This document shows, piece by piece, positions 33,280-42,909 of a stretch of 64,000 nt of DNA (position 1 is its first letter; each line of letters starts with the position of its first letter). The notes under the pieces were generated by a model. That model did no database searches. It was not told the DNA's origin and worked only from the letters and a program-made list of their open reading frames with translations. The position numbers and the translations under genes were made by a program. The stretch is from Davidsoniella eucalypti (Eukaryota > Ascomycota > Sordariomycetes > Microascales > Ceratocystidaceae). The stretch is from contig RMBW01000022.1 of the NCBI GenBank assembly GCA_004009845.1, positions 186,001 to 250,000 on the forward strand, given 5' to 3'.

Positions 33280-34437
33280 ATGCCTTCCTTCACCACGTTC
33301 GCTGCTACCGTTGTGGCTGCCGCTGGCCTGGCTTCTGCCGTCACCAACTCATCGTCCTATATTCTCACGGACAACTACAACTCCACCAACTTCTTTGACC
33401 AGTTCGACTTCTTTAACGAGAGCGATCCTACCCACGGTTTTGTCCAGTATGTTGCGGAGACCACTGCCATTTCTAGCGGCCTAGCTAAGTCCAGCAACGG
33501 TTCAGTGTACCTGGGTGCTGACTTCGCCGTCACCAACCCGGCTAACGGCCGCATGAGCACCCGTGTGACCTCCAAGAAGGCTTACTCCAGCGGTCTGATC
33601 ATTGCTGATATCACTCACATGCCCTTCGCCGCTGGTGTTTGGCCTGCGTTCTGGACCTTCGGTCCCAACTGGCCTAACTCGGGTGAGATCGACATCATGG
33701 AGAGCACCAACCTAGACACCGCCAACCATATCACTCTCCACACTGGTCCCGGCTGCAGTGTCAACAACAACGGCAGTGCTTCTAGCTCTGTCCTGCAAAA
33801 TGCCAACTGCAACACTGACTCGGGCGCCACTGGCTGCTCGCAGATCACCACTGCCCCCGCCGGCTCTGTCTTCAACAGCGCCGGTGGCGGTGTCTACGCC
33901 ATGGACTGGACTGAGGACTTCATCGCTATCTACTACTTCAGCCGCTCTTCCATTCCTTCGGATATCACTTCCAACAACCCTCAGCCATCGACCTGGGGTG
34001 CTCCCGCGGCCAAGTTCAACGGTGGCTCGACCTGCGACATTGGCAGCATCTTCAAGAACCACAACATCATCTTCAACACCGACTTCTGCGGTGACTGGGC
34101 CGGTAACGTGTGGCCCTCCATCAGCGAGCTGACCGATCTGGCCCCTACCTGCCAGGAGTACGTCGCTGCTAACCCCGCCGTCTTCTCCGAGGCTTACTGG
34201 CTCATCAAGTCCGTCAAGGTCTACGAGGCCAGCGGCTCCACTGGCGGCTCTGCCGGTGGTTACACCAACACTACCAGCAGCGCTACCCGCGTCCCTACTA
34301 GCACCTCTGTCCCCGCTGCCATTACCACTAGCTATCCCGCTGCCACTACCACTAGCTATCCCGCTGCTGTTACCACCCCCACCAGAGGTAACGGCAGAGG
34401 CGGTCAAAACAAGGCCCCCCGTGCCTTCAGGGCTTAA
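33280..34437 (+). CDS. Secreted GH16 endo-1,3(4)-beta-glucanase (laminarinase-like)
   Basis: This intron-free gene encodes 385 residues. A signal peptide (MPSFTTFAATVVAAAGLASA) is followed by a GH16 beta-jelly-roll domain to about residue 320. The active site GEIDIMES carries the nucleophile and acid/base glutamates of the ExDxxE motif (E136, D138, E141). Other family features are AGVWPAFWTFGPNWPNSGEI, MDWTEDFIAIYYF and HNIIFNTDFCGDWAG. The C-terminus is a Ser/Thr/Pro-rich linker with two near-identical TTSYPAA repeats, likely O-mannosylated. No hydrophobic GPI-attachment tail follows, so secretion or wall retention is inferred rather than anchoring. The coding DNA is strongly C-biased at third positions, as in highly expressed genes. 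A wall-remodelling or nutritional role on beta-1,3/1,4-glucans is inferred from the family. Confidence 0.94.
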   Translation: MPSFTTFAATVVAAAGLASAVTNSSSYILTDNYNSTNFFDQFDFFNESDPTHGFVQYVAETTAISSGLAKSSNGSVYLGADFAVTNPANGRMSTRVTSKKAYSSGLIIADITHMPFAAGVWPAFWTFGPNWPNSGEIDIMESTNLDTANHITLHTGPGCSVNNNGSASSSVLQNANCNTDSGATGCSQITTAPAGSVFNSAGGGVYAMDWTEDFIAIYYFSRSSIPSDITSNNPQPSTWGAPAAKFNGGSTCDIGSIFKNHNIIFNTDFCGDWAGNVWPSISELTDLAPTCQEYVAANPAVFSEAYWLIKSVKVYEASGSTGGSAGGYTNTTSSATRVPTSTSVPAAITTSYPAATTTSYPAAVTTPTRGNGRGGQNKAPRAFRA

Positions 34438-35699
34438 GTGTGTTGAACTCCGCTAGTGTTCTCTTTTGTTTTTTTATCCTTTCCAACTTTTTGTTTTCAC
34501 TCATCGGGCCCAAACGTATATATGGGCTGGGCTATTGGAAATAGTCCGCAGTCAAGAACATGCAGGCCTGGCTTACACCGCCATGTTCTACTGGTACTGT
34601 GTGATGGAATCTACAAACAAAACTGGATGTTGTCTGGTCTCTAAGACTTATAGTCGAGATATATCATGGAGATACATCTCTATCTTTTCTCGCTCTGTTG
34701 TCTTTTCGCTTCATATTGCATATGCAAGTGTTCTGCATCTTGATGTTGCTTCTTTTTTTTCTCTTTCATTTCTTTGCTTTGGATCATATATCTCTTCAAA
34801 GGCGCTTTCGTCTTTGGAGGTAACGAACATATTCGAGCATGAGATTAGCATTTGCAGTCTCCTTCTTTTTTTTTTACACTTCTTTTGTATTTATTTTATC
34901 ATTTTTTCACTTTCATTTCTCTATTTACTTTATAAGATACCACCATCTTCTGTTTATACTAGAGTTACATCTATAACATCGTTGTCGTCACACAAACCAC
35001 TCTGTTCCCTATAATCATGCATGCATCATATCAACTAAATCGTGATTATGAATTATGTGATCTGTTAGATTGTACCATATAGATTTGGTATATGCAAATC
35101 TGTAGCACAAGATTGTCTTTTGATCCATGTCACATCACACTGATCAACATGCTCTCTATTGCATGACTTGTCGCTCAAATACCATGAAGAGTCTACATTA
35201 ACAAAAAGCCTTGGATAGTCGATATCCGTGTTACACAGATGGCAAGGAACATATAGATCGTATGACGCATAAGGACTTATGTACATTTCACATTGTTATT
35301 CACGAAAATATCACAAGTAAAGTATGAAAGTTAAAAAAAAGTTCTCAACCGAAGCAATTTTGTAGGACACGGCGTAGCGCATATAGTCCGTATCGGACAG
35401 ATTCAATCTACACGAATAATATGCAAAGTCACGATTCTAGGAAAAGTAAAAGTATTCATGATCACCACACTGAGTAAGAACATCATTCGGTCTGCGTTTT
35501 GTAACGAATCACCGACGCGTTAGTACTGGGTGAGAATGATATAGTGACAATGGTGACGCCGAACTTGTGCCTGTAGGGTCACGGTGTGTTCTGTGGCTTA
35601 GAAAAGGGATATTTTGCATCAAGAATACAAATGTACATTGCATACAATCATTGGTACCAGATCTTAGAGTTCCACTCTCTGGCCGAACTTGGCCGGATA
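34438..35699. other. Spacer downstream of the glucanase gene
   Basis: The first 500 bases are a T-rich 3' region with short frames. No gene is recognised. From about 35.56 kb weak similarity to the following retroelement relic may begin. Confidence 0.45.
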
Positions 35700-36515
35700 G
35701 ACGGCGGTGCCGCCACGTCAAAGCTGAACAAGTCACCCCAATATGAGTCCGTGGACACTTTGATATACCTAGCAATGAAATAGCAGATTCTCTGGCCAAG
35801 GAAGGCGCTACTTTACCACCAACCCCCAACCTGCCTCCCTCCATTTCTCATCTCAAATGAGCTGCTCGGAGTCGGCTTCAGGAGGAGTACACCGACTGGT
35901 GGACATTCCTCTGCCCCGACAGCTTACAAGGACCTGGGACCTTCCGCATGCCTCGGGGCCCCCTTTGAACTGTCTCCCCCAAGGAAGACACTGGGCCGGC
36001 TGCTGGCCGCCCGATCACATCACGGAGACTTTGTGGACTACCACCTTCGCCTACACCATGCAAACTTTACAGATTCATGTTCTTGTGGGAAAAAGAAGAA
36101 CCCACTACACTTCTTCTTCTGCTGGAAGGGCAAACGTCTGTCAAAGGTTTTCTCATGAAGACCGTTTCACATTACCATAGACAATACCCTATCCACACAA
36201 CAAGGGGTCATTGATTTCTGCAAATTCATCAAGGAGACAAGCTTCTGTAGATATATGCCCCTAACCCTTAGGAGGACAAAGGGGGGAAGAGTCTAGCCAG
36301 GTTAGCGCTGCTCTTACCCCCTTCGACCTTCTCATCAAATATCTCTGTTCCACTGCTTTTCTGCTTTCTGTTTCTTTCTTTTGTAATTTTCTGGACCTCC
36401 ATTAAGAGGGTTTCTTCGAGGGCCATTAGGGTCTCTCTACGTCTAACGATCCACTAGGGTCGGATCCACGTGATCCACATAAAGACGTAAAATGATAAAT
36501 AAAATAAAATAAAAA
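35700..36515 (+). mobile_element. Decayed Tad-type non-LTR retrotransposon (LINE), 3' end: RNase H and CCHC-like end
   Basis: One frame gives VRGHFDIPSNEIADSLAKEG (about 35746-35808), the RNase H C-terminal motif corresponding to the GHxGIPGNExAD of Tad/I-clade LINEs. A second frame, after a shift, gives LGRLLAARSHHGDFVDYHLR and then SCSCGKKKNPLHFFFCWKGK (about 35991-36141), the CxC..H..C end of such ORF2 proteins. In-frame stops and the frameshift make it a pseudogene. The polymerase core is missing from this stretch. The element ends in an AAATAAAATAAAATAAAAA tract near 36497-36515, as expected for target-primed insertion. Orientation is plus. Confidence 0.8.
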
Positions 36516-37780
36516 TACAATCATCAGTAACTTCAAGTGGTAGTGCGACCATGTGAAGCTCACTGCATCGTCCTCCTATATATAAACATGGATTATCAGT
36601 GACTTGTTCAATACTCACCTAACTAGTCTCTTTGATAACCAGTTTCTTTTTTTCCTGGTTCCTAGAAACCGTCACTGCCAAAAAGTACGGTGACTGCGAA
36701 GAAGAAGTAGTGTAACTGTAGTTCTCCGATAAAATAACACCGCATGTAGGGGTATAACTTCAAGGACTTGAGGTACGATGATCAAGAATTCGATGGAGAG
36801 AAGCAAACACATGAGAAATACTTCGTACCATCGATGCCTTCATATAGACAACTAGCATTGTATGACAAGAATGTATGACAAGAAAGAGATCCCGCTTTTG
36901 TTATATCCAGTGACTTTAACCTAACACCAGCCTTCTTTTACGGTTACTGCCAAGAAGTATCACTCTTGACTGGTTTCAAACCCTCCCTAAAACATGCTGC
37001 ATAAAGACGGGTGAGTGATGTCGGTGCAGTTCGCGCCATCCTTTGGCCATCTTGGAACATTCGAGGCATAATTCACGCCATAAATCTTCATAGCGATGTT
37101 TAATATTCTCATAGAAGGGAACATGTGTCGGTACTGTAGAGGACCAAGATTCAGGGTCAGAAAAAAAACGGTCGTGAATCTTGCAATATTACAGGTGATA
37201 ATACGGCACGATGCCCTCTTCTGCTTCAGTCCGACGTTTTTCATGCACATTGACCCAGCAAATCTTCATACCACAACTACATACATAGATATGGTACTCC
37301 GTTTTTTTTTGTAGTTGTTGACATGTAAGAACAACCATTGCATAGAATGAGTTTAGAAGGAGGTGGCGGAGTTGTCCATTCACAAGTTGTATATGCGAGA
37401 TTCGCGACGACCATATAAGTAGAGGTGAGACGTAGAAGCGGCCGAGTTAACAGTACTGCTACCAAAGTTGCTCAGCCGTACTCAAGCAGAAAGAGAATAC
37501 GAGCCACCTCGTTCTTATACATTTTGATAGTCGGTATTCTGTCTTTATGGAGACTTAACAACCAACGTATCAATATAAAAAAGGAAAGCCAGGCCAAGAG
37601 TGGCTGGGCAGTAAATGCTTGGGCCTTTCCAGGCTGTCGAGATTGATATTTGGACAACCAGACCTTTTTGACATCATCGGCCCGTCCATTTCGATCTGGT
37701 ATGCTTTCGATAGGCAAACTATCACCTCTGTTCACTCTCCAATATCTATCATCAACACAATTAGATAGAATCAAGTACTT
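36516..37780. other. Spacer between the LINE relic and repeat copy B
   Basis: No gene is recognised. Two related blocks, CCGTCACTGCCAAAAAGTA near 36670 and CGGTTACTGCCAAGAAGTA near 36940, suggest small degenerate duplications. Confidence 0.4.
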
Positions 37781-37996
37781 TTGATTTGATTTGATTATAT
37801 TTAACGTCTACCTAAATCACTAAGATCATACGACGCCGGATTGGCTACCGGACAGATATTTAACGTCTTCCGCTTGACAAACTCAATAGCTTTGTATGTG
37901 CGGGACGAGACCGTCCCCTAGCCCCGAAGAACTAGTGGTCCATACCTCCACTATGAGCAGCAAAAACAAATACAAAAAAAAAAAAAAAAAAAAAAA
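37781..37996 (+). repeat. Dispersed repeat, copy B, with 23-base poly-A tail
   Basis: It begins with the triple TTGATTTGAT tract, continues TATATTTAACGTCTACCTAA and matches copy A (13985-14175) over its length with scattered substitutions, mostly transitions by eye. It ends in an uninterrupted run of 23 A (37974-37996), which points to insertion of a reverse-transcribed polyadenylated RNA. It lies 607 bases upstream of a tRNA-His gene. Confidence 0.8.
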
Positions 37997-38069
37997 CCAG
38001 TGCATCCACAAAACTTATTCCCCAAAAGACAGATCCACAAAACCAACTCCTAAGTGGAGCTACCATCCC

Positions 38070-38545
38070 CACTATTCAGTGAGCCTCCAAGAGGCTGGTG
38101 ATCGTGGCCGTAAGAATGAAAAATTTGGCGTAATCGAGTCGGGTGCTATGGATGAAGCAACAGCGACAAGATTCCCGCGCCGCGGGGTCGGGCATCCGGA
38201 ACCTTCAAAAGGCTGCCCGCCGTGTGTGAGTGTGGCTCCCTGAGGTGAGTGGATAGACTCGGGAGACCAACGATCGAAAAGGTGCGGGGTCGGTCGCTGG
38301 TGAGAACATCCCTCGAGAGGGGAAATCGGACTCAAGGCCTCACGAAACGGTGCTTCGAAGACGACAAGTGTCGAAAAAGAAAACGAGAATGGACAGCAGC
38401 ATTGGGGATATGTGCTGGTCGCTCTTAAAACCCACGACGAAGGGGAAAAATTCGTCTTTGGACGGAGGGGGAGGTACTCGAACTCAAAGGTACCCCCCCG
38501 AGGGTTGTAGGAGGGAAGGTTGGTTAGAATCAAGTACAAATCCGC
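38070..38545 (+). ncRNA. Candidate structured RNA gene, unidentified
   Basis: This 475-base stretch is much more GC-rich than its surroundings and can be read as a chain of about ten hairpins, among them 38082-38096, 38190-38218, 38236-38265, 38266-38301, 38310-38321, 38362-38373, 38394-38417, 38436-38456 and 38467-38499. The pairing at 38266-38301 (ACCA-A-CGATCGA with TCGGTCG-C-TGGT) and 38467-38499 (GGGGG-A-GGTAC with GTACC-CCCCC) is extensive. The plus strand has no run of four T from 37997 until the terminator after tRNA-His, whereas the minus strand has many, as expected of a plus-strand pol III transcript. I tried RNase P, RNase MRP, SRP and snRNA signatures and could not assign it. GGGGAAATCGGACTC at 38318-38332 faintly resembles the CR-I region of RNase P RNA. 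A 155-codon minus-strand frame covers it but has no recognisable domain. Confidence 0.4.
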
Positions 38546-38603
38546 CCCTTCATCAAAATGACTTCATAGATGCTGCTATCACGGTATCATCACGGAACAT
38601 CAT

Positions 38604-38705
38604 GCCATAATAGTTTAGTGGTTAGAATACGTCGTTGTGGCTTTCATACTCATGAATTTCTACGGATTATCCGACGTGACCCATGTTCGATTCATGGTTA
38701 TGGCA
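38604..38705 (+). tRNA. tRNA-His (anticodon GUG), with 30-nt intron
   Basis: The acceptor GCCATAA pairs fully with TTATGGC; the anticodon stem CGTCG pairs with CGACG; the T arm is CCATG TTCGATT CATGG. The loop reads TT-GTG-G followed by a 30-nt intron (38641-38670) and then C38. The intron contains CAT, able to pair with the anticodon. Discriminator base 73 is A. Eukaryotic tRNA-His gains G-1 after transcription; the genomic base before position 1 is T. Confidence 0.95.
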
Positions 38706-38708
38706 CGC

Positions 38709-38718
38709 TTTATTTTTT
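38709..38718 (+). terminator. RNA polymerase III terminator of tRNA-His
   Basis: TTTATTTTTT lies four bases after the mature 3' end; the six-T run is a strong pol III stop. Confidence 0.85.
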
Positions 38719-41090
38719 CCGTCTTGTCAACTATCTTTTTTCCCTCGTGGGCGAAATTGGACGTATAATATATCGAATCGGAAACAGACAAAACAAAGAT
38801 TGAATCTACGGCTTGGATAAATGTGAGGCGAGAGTCCTTCTCTTTGTTTCAATGTTTTGGCATCGTCAAAGCTTATTTGTTGTTGATTATTCCGAAAATA
38901 TAACGAAGCTAATGGCCAATCATAGGTTTAGGCCACTATTCCAGATATAGACTTTTTTGATGTCATTAAAGTAAGATTTGATTTATACGAATAACATCAT
39001 ATATGCTCTGAGATTTGGCGTATGTTTGTACATTTATTTATCTTACTTGACGTGTTGAAAGGTTTCATTGACTGTCACGATGGCGTAACGTCTCAAGAAT
39101 GGGAATCGTCGAAGCCATCTCGTCATCTATAAGGTGTTCTAGAATAGATATCAGACCAACGCAACCCTTCATAGCAACTATCTGAGTTGTATATCTAAGG
39201 CGCCTCTGACGGGAGAAAGGAGGGTAATACGAAAAATATGAAGAAGAAAAGAGACTTTAAATGTGACAAACAACAACTTAAACACAATCTAGGCTTCATG
39301 ACAGCAAATATGCGCAGCGCTAAGCAGGCATCATCATGTTGCTTGTTTATAGAAACGTTGAGGAGAAGGCCCTTGCACTCTTTTTTATTTATTTTTAGGT
39401 ATTTTAGGCAAGCCAAGGGCTCGCTTTGACGTCCAAACATTTTTCGTCACCATGGGTCAGTATCAAGCTTAAAACACCAACATGGGACAAAACGAGACCG
39501 TTTATTGCTAGATCCAGTTAGCTTTGAAGCTTAACTTCACCAGTTCCTTCCTCTTGACTTGCCGCGGAAGAAACAGTATTTGTATGTCACGGCTCTGTAA
39601 CATAACGCTAGTTTATTTTTTCCAGCGACCTTGCTTTGGCTCCTTTGTACCAGAGCCCTGATTTTAGATTGGCTATCGTACAAATACGTTTTGTGCTGTG
39701 CTAATTGTGCTCTTGCCATGTGGCCTTCCCTATGACCTTTTTCTATAGAGGGTCTGGAGTTATGGTTGGCATTATATGCTTTGAAATCTCGCCTTGACCC
39801 TGAAAAGTCACAGATATATTTTCACCATCTGGTCGATCTCACAAATTTGGAGTTTCAGTCTCAAGCTCGGATGATCTAGCCTGCCAAGCTGAGACCATCC
39901 CGATATGATTGCTGGTCTGTACTATAAACACAATCTATTGGATGCTCATGTAGACAATCTACATAGATCAACGGGACCAACTATACAAACGGCCGGTTAA
40001 CTGTTTATGAGGTCGAAAATGATGATCACCTTGGGATTCTCGTCCATCACTATGCCTAAACTTGGATCCAAGTCTTCTATTAAGGAAGAAAGAGCACGAT
40101 ATATGCCACTTGTGCTGTCGATTACAGCCAAGGATCATAAGAGTAGCCTAATATCATAAACTTTGCATTTGTTTACATATATCAAGATAGGTGTGTCTGT
40201 TTGCTGAGTATGAACAAACTACCATGTCGGACCAATTATTCTTGTATACCTCAACTCCAATGTTTGTCTGCTCAACAAAGAAGGCTATGAGACGACTCAA
40301 GGGCTGATACTGGCTGCGGACAAAAAAGAAACTTGCCAAGAAATTTCGTCAAACAGTACGCATACACTCTACACACACAACCTTCCCCGGATCTAGTATC
40401 CCCGAGCACAAACCCTAGTGCCTCCAAAGGGTCTTTGGGCGGATAAATTATGACAAACGTCGAACAATAAGCCGGAGATTTAATCACTTGTATGCTGGTT
40501 TCTGACCGCCAGTCTTCACTTCTGAAGACACCTTTGAGACATGCCTTGCTAGAAACTCTCAAACCCTACACTAATGTGACAAGACCAAATCCACATCATG
40601 TAACCCTTAGCTACTCGTACAGCAAAATGAAAGTAGTTTGGAAAAACAATAGCTAGGTTAAGAAAAAAAATGTTGAACAAATCAAGGCGAACCGTGAGAC
40701 GGATGGTATTAAGAACAAGGAAGGAAGGCCAAACAACCCTGTACAGCAAACCGACAGTAAAAACGTACGTGCCAGGTAATGGCATGAGAGCACACAGAAG
40801 CCTGTCCAAAGCTAGTTCCAAGTTGTTTTAACTCGATATAATTGTGGTACTCCAAGAGTCTAGGGTCCCTCCCACTTGTTCTAGGAAGACACGGAGGTGC
40901 TTTACCTTTGCTTTTGCCTTCTCGATTCACCTAAGATGGTCGATAGATGAGCAGGGGCCCTAGTCTAGATTCAAACTTGAGAGAAAATCTACGGCCGTCC
41001 AAGTCACATCGAGACCCCGAAGGTAAGATGACTGGCCTATGCGGGCAGGAACAGGAGGACATCGGATAAACCAGCATCTAAAAGAAAGAC
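38719..41090. other. Spacer with possible decayed coding fragments
   Basis: No intact gene is seen. A plus-strand frame near 39747-39875 reads like protein (EGLELWLALYALKSRLDPEK, then FHHLVDLTNLEFQSQARM) directly after a TTTCTATAG acceptor-like site. Another frame near 39968-40059 reads INGTNYTNGRLTVYEVENDD. Neither is recognised; both are closed by stops. Confidence 0.35.
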
Positions 41091-41096
41091 TATAAG
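41091..41096 (+). promoter_or_regulatory. TATA-like box of the small secreted protein gene
   Basis: TATAAG lies about 250 bases before the ATG, at the start of a very pyrimidine-rich leader. Confidence 0.4.
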
Positions 41097-41347
41097 TATG
41101 CCATGAACCCGCCCATCATCCATCTTCTTGCTTCCTTCCCTCTTCACTCCCAACTCACTTTCCATCCAAGACTCTACTCTTCTATCTTCTTCTCTTCGTT
41201 CAGCTGTGCTGTTTCATTTTATTCAATTCTGTTTTGCTGGTCAATTCACTCTTTTCACAATTTATTTTTATTTTTGTTCTATTTTTTTCACATATTTTTT
41301 TTCTCCTTAATACCTTTTCAAGGCTTTTCATATTACCTACCGTCATC

Positions 41348-41981
41348 ATGTACTTCTCCATCTCCAAGATTACCATTCTTGCCACTCTGGCTTCCTCCGT
41401 TCTGGCTGCCCCTGCTTGGAATGCGCCTTCCTATGTTAATGTCAAGCGTGCCGACACTCTGACCGCTTCATCCTACGCCGACTTCCAAGTCTCCAGCGGT
41501 ACCGCCGGTAACGCTCTGGCTGAGGTTGACGAGAAGTTCAACGTAAGTAACTCTCTACATAACCATTAAACAAGAATCCACAGTCACTAACATATCTTCA
41601 CAGGCCGCTGCTTTCCGCGCTGACCCTACCTCGGTCAGTGACAATGATATTGCCATCATGAAGGCCGCCCGTGTCACCGCTGAGAATGCTGAGACCGAAA
41701 CCGGTGGTTACAACGATGCCGTTGATGCTGCTGGCAAGGACACTGATGCTGGCCAGGCCCTGCAGAACGGCAAGATCAAGAACAAGGTCCTCAAGCTTGA
41801 ACTCCAGGTCCTTCTGGCTGATATCGAGATCGGCCAGAACGGTAACAGCAGCTCGGTTGCCTCCAAGCGCACTCAGGAGCTAACTAAGCTTAACAAGAAC
41901 GTCGCCCTCGACGTGAAGGCTGCTGGTCAGGCTAGCACTGCTGTCGATTTCGACGGTACTTCTGATCCCGCCAAGATCTAA
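41348..41981 (+). CDS. Small secreted protein, fungal-specific family
   Basis: Two exons (41348-41542, 41604-41981; donor GTAAGT, acceptor TCACAG, phase 0) encode 190 residues. The signal peptide is MYFSISKITILATLASSVLA-A, and a KR at residues 34-35 (VNVKR|AD) may be a Kex2-type processing site. The mature part is Ala-rich, helical and cysteine-free: YADFQVSSGTAGNALAEVDE, ARVTAENAETETGGYNDAVD, NGKIKNKVLKLELQVLLADI. I recognise the FQ(V/I)S.GTAGNA..E pattern and the KIKNKVLKL segment from small secreted proteins of filamentous ascomycetes, whose function is not established. The coding bias is toward C at third positions, suggesting high expression. An effector or surface role is only a guess. 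Confidence 0.85.
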
Positions 41982-42909
41982 GCAGATTGAATGCTATGTC
42001 TGCACCGGAAGCTTTGTCTAACACAAACAACTTTCACACTTAATCTACTTTTGTTTTATTGTCATTTTTTGCATTATTAATATTTTGCATTCTTGGGCCG
42101 TCAACTTTGAGATATATAGAGCAGATCTGTCTTGATGGGAGCATCATTAGATACAAGGAATCGTTTTGTGAAGAGGGCAGATTCTTTGGGAACTGTGAGT
42201 TTTATATAGTATACGATACCTCTACTGGCATACTTATCTTTGAAGCCAGGTGAATAATTAATATGCCATTGTTATGGTTTTTTTTTCTGTGAAAATCCTA
42301 CTTTCCATTGTTTATAGCGTGAACATAATGTGGTGAACGACTCCTGTAATATAAATTGTAAAAGCTGAAAAATAAATAAGGAAAGCACTGCCAGACGGTT
42401 TCAACACCTCAGAACTTAAATCGAAGTCTAGTCTAAAGTTTCATTGCCGTATCCTCGGTTTGAAGCGACGTTTGAAGCCGTGCTTTTGTTTTATAACGTT
42501 ACACTGGCAACAGGAATGCACTTACATACAATGTAGGAAGGAATGACACGGCTAAAGAATTTATGATGGGGTCTTTCCAGGAGAATTTAGGTGGCTCACA
42601 AAGCACGACCCACTATTTTAGCTTTGAGCTGTTAAAATGTGGAAAAGCACACACGCGTCACGTGAACACGCAAGGCTGAGCGGCTGGGCGCAATTAAGTT
42701 TTTTTTGTGTCGCTTGCGCGATCATAATGTACATGTTATTTTTTCATCACAGAATTGCATTCAACGTCACGTATAGCTTAGCTTATATTTACGGCGGACT
42801 TAATTCTAACGGCGCCACTATAGATTTTAGCTGCTAATCGGCATAGCCAAAACCTCATCTCACCTCCTGACAGCATATTCGAGTCATAGGCTCCTATTTA
42901 CCAGTCATA
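41982..42909. other. Spacer: secreted-protein 3' region and PRP40 promoter
   Basis: The first part is T-rich 3' sequence. No gene is recognised. PRP40 starts after CAGTCATA-ATG. Confidence 0.5.

Noticed and set aside
33712..34407. 231-codon minus-strand ORF antisense to the GH16 gene.
   Set aside because: It is a by-product of strong third-position C bias in the glucanase gene; the Gly/Ser/Val-rich composition has no domain.
36256..36268. CCCCTAACCCTTAGG looks like a telomere repeat or a telomerase RNA template.
   Set aside because: It is a single short match inside the LINE relic tail, with no tandem repeats and no conserved telomerase RNA elements seen.
38072..38539. 155-codon minus-strand ORF across the hairpin-rich locus.
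   Set aside because: No recognisable domain, a composition dominated by the GC-rich stems, no plausible exon partners; the RNA structure explains the region better.
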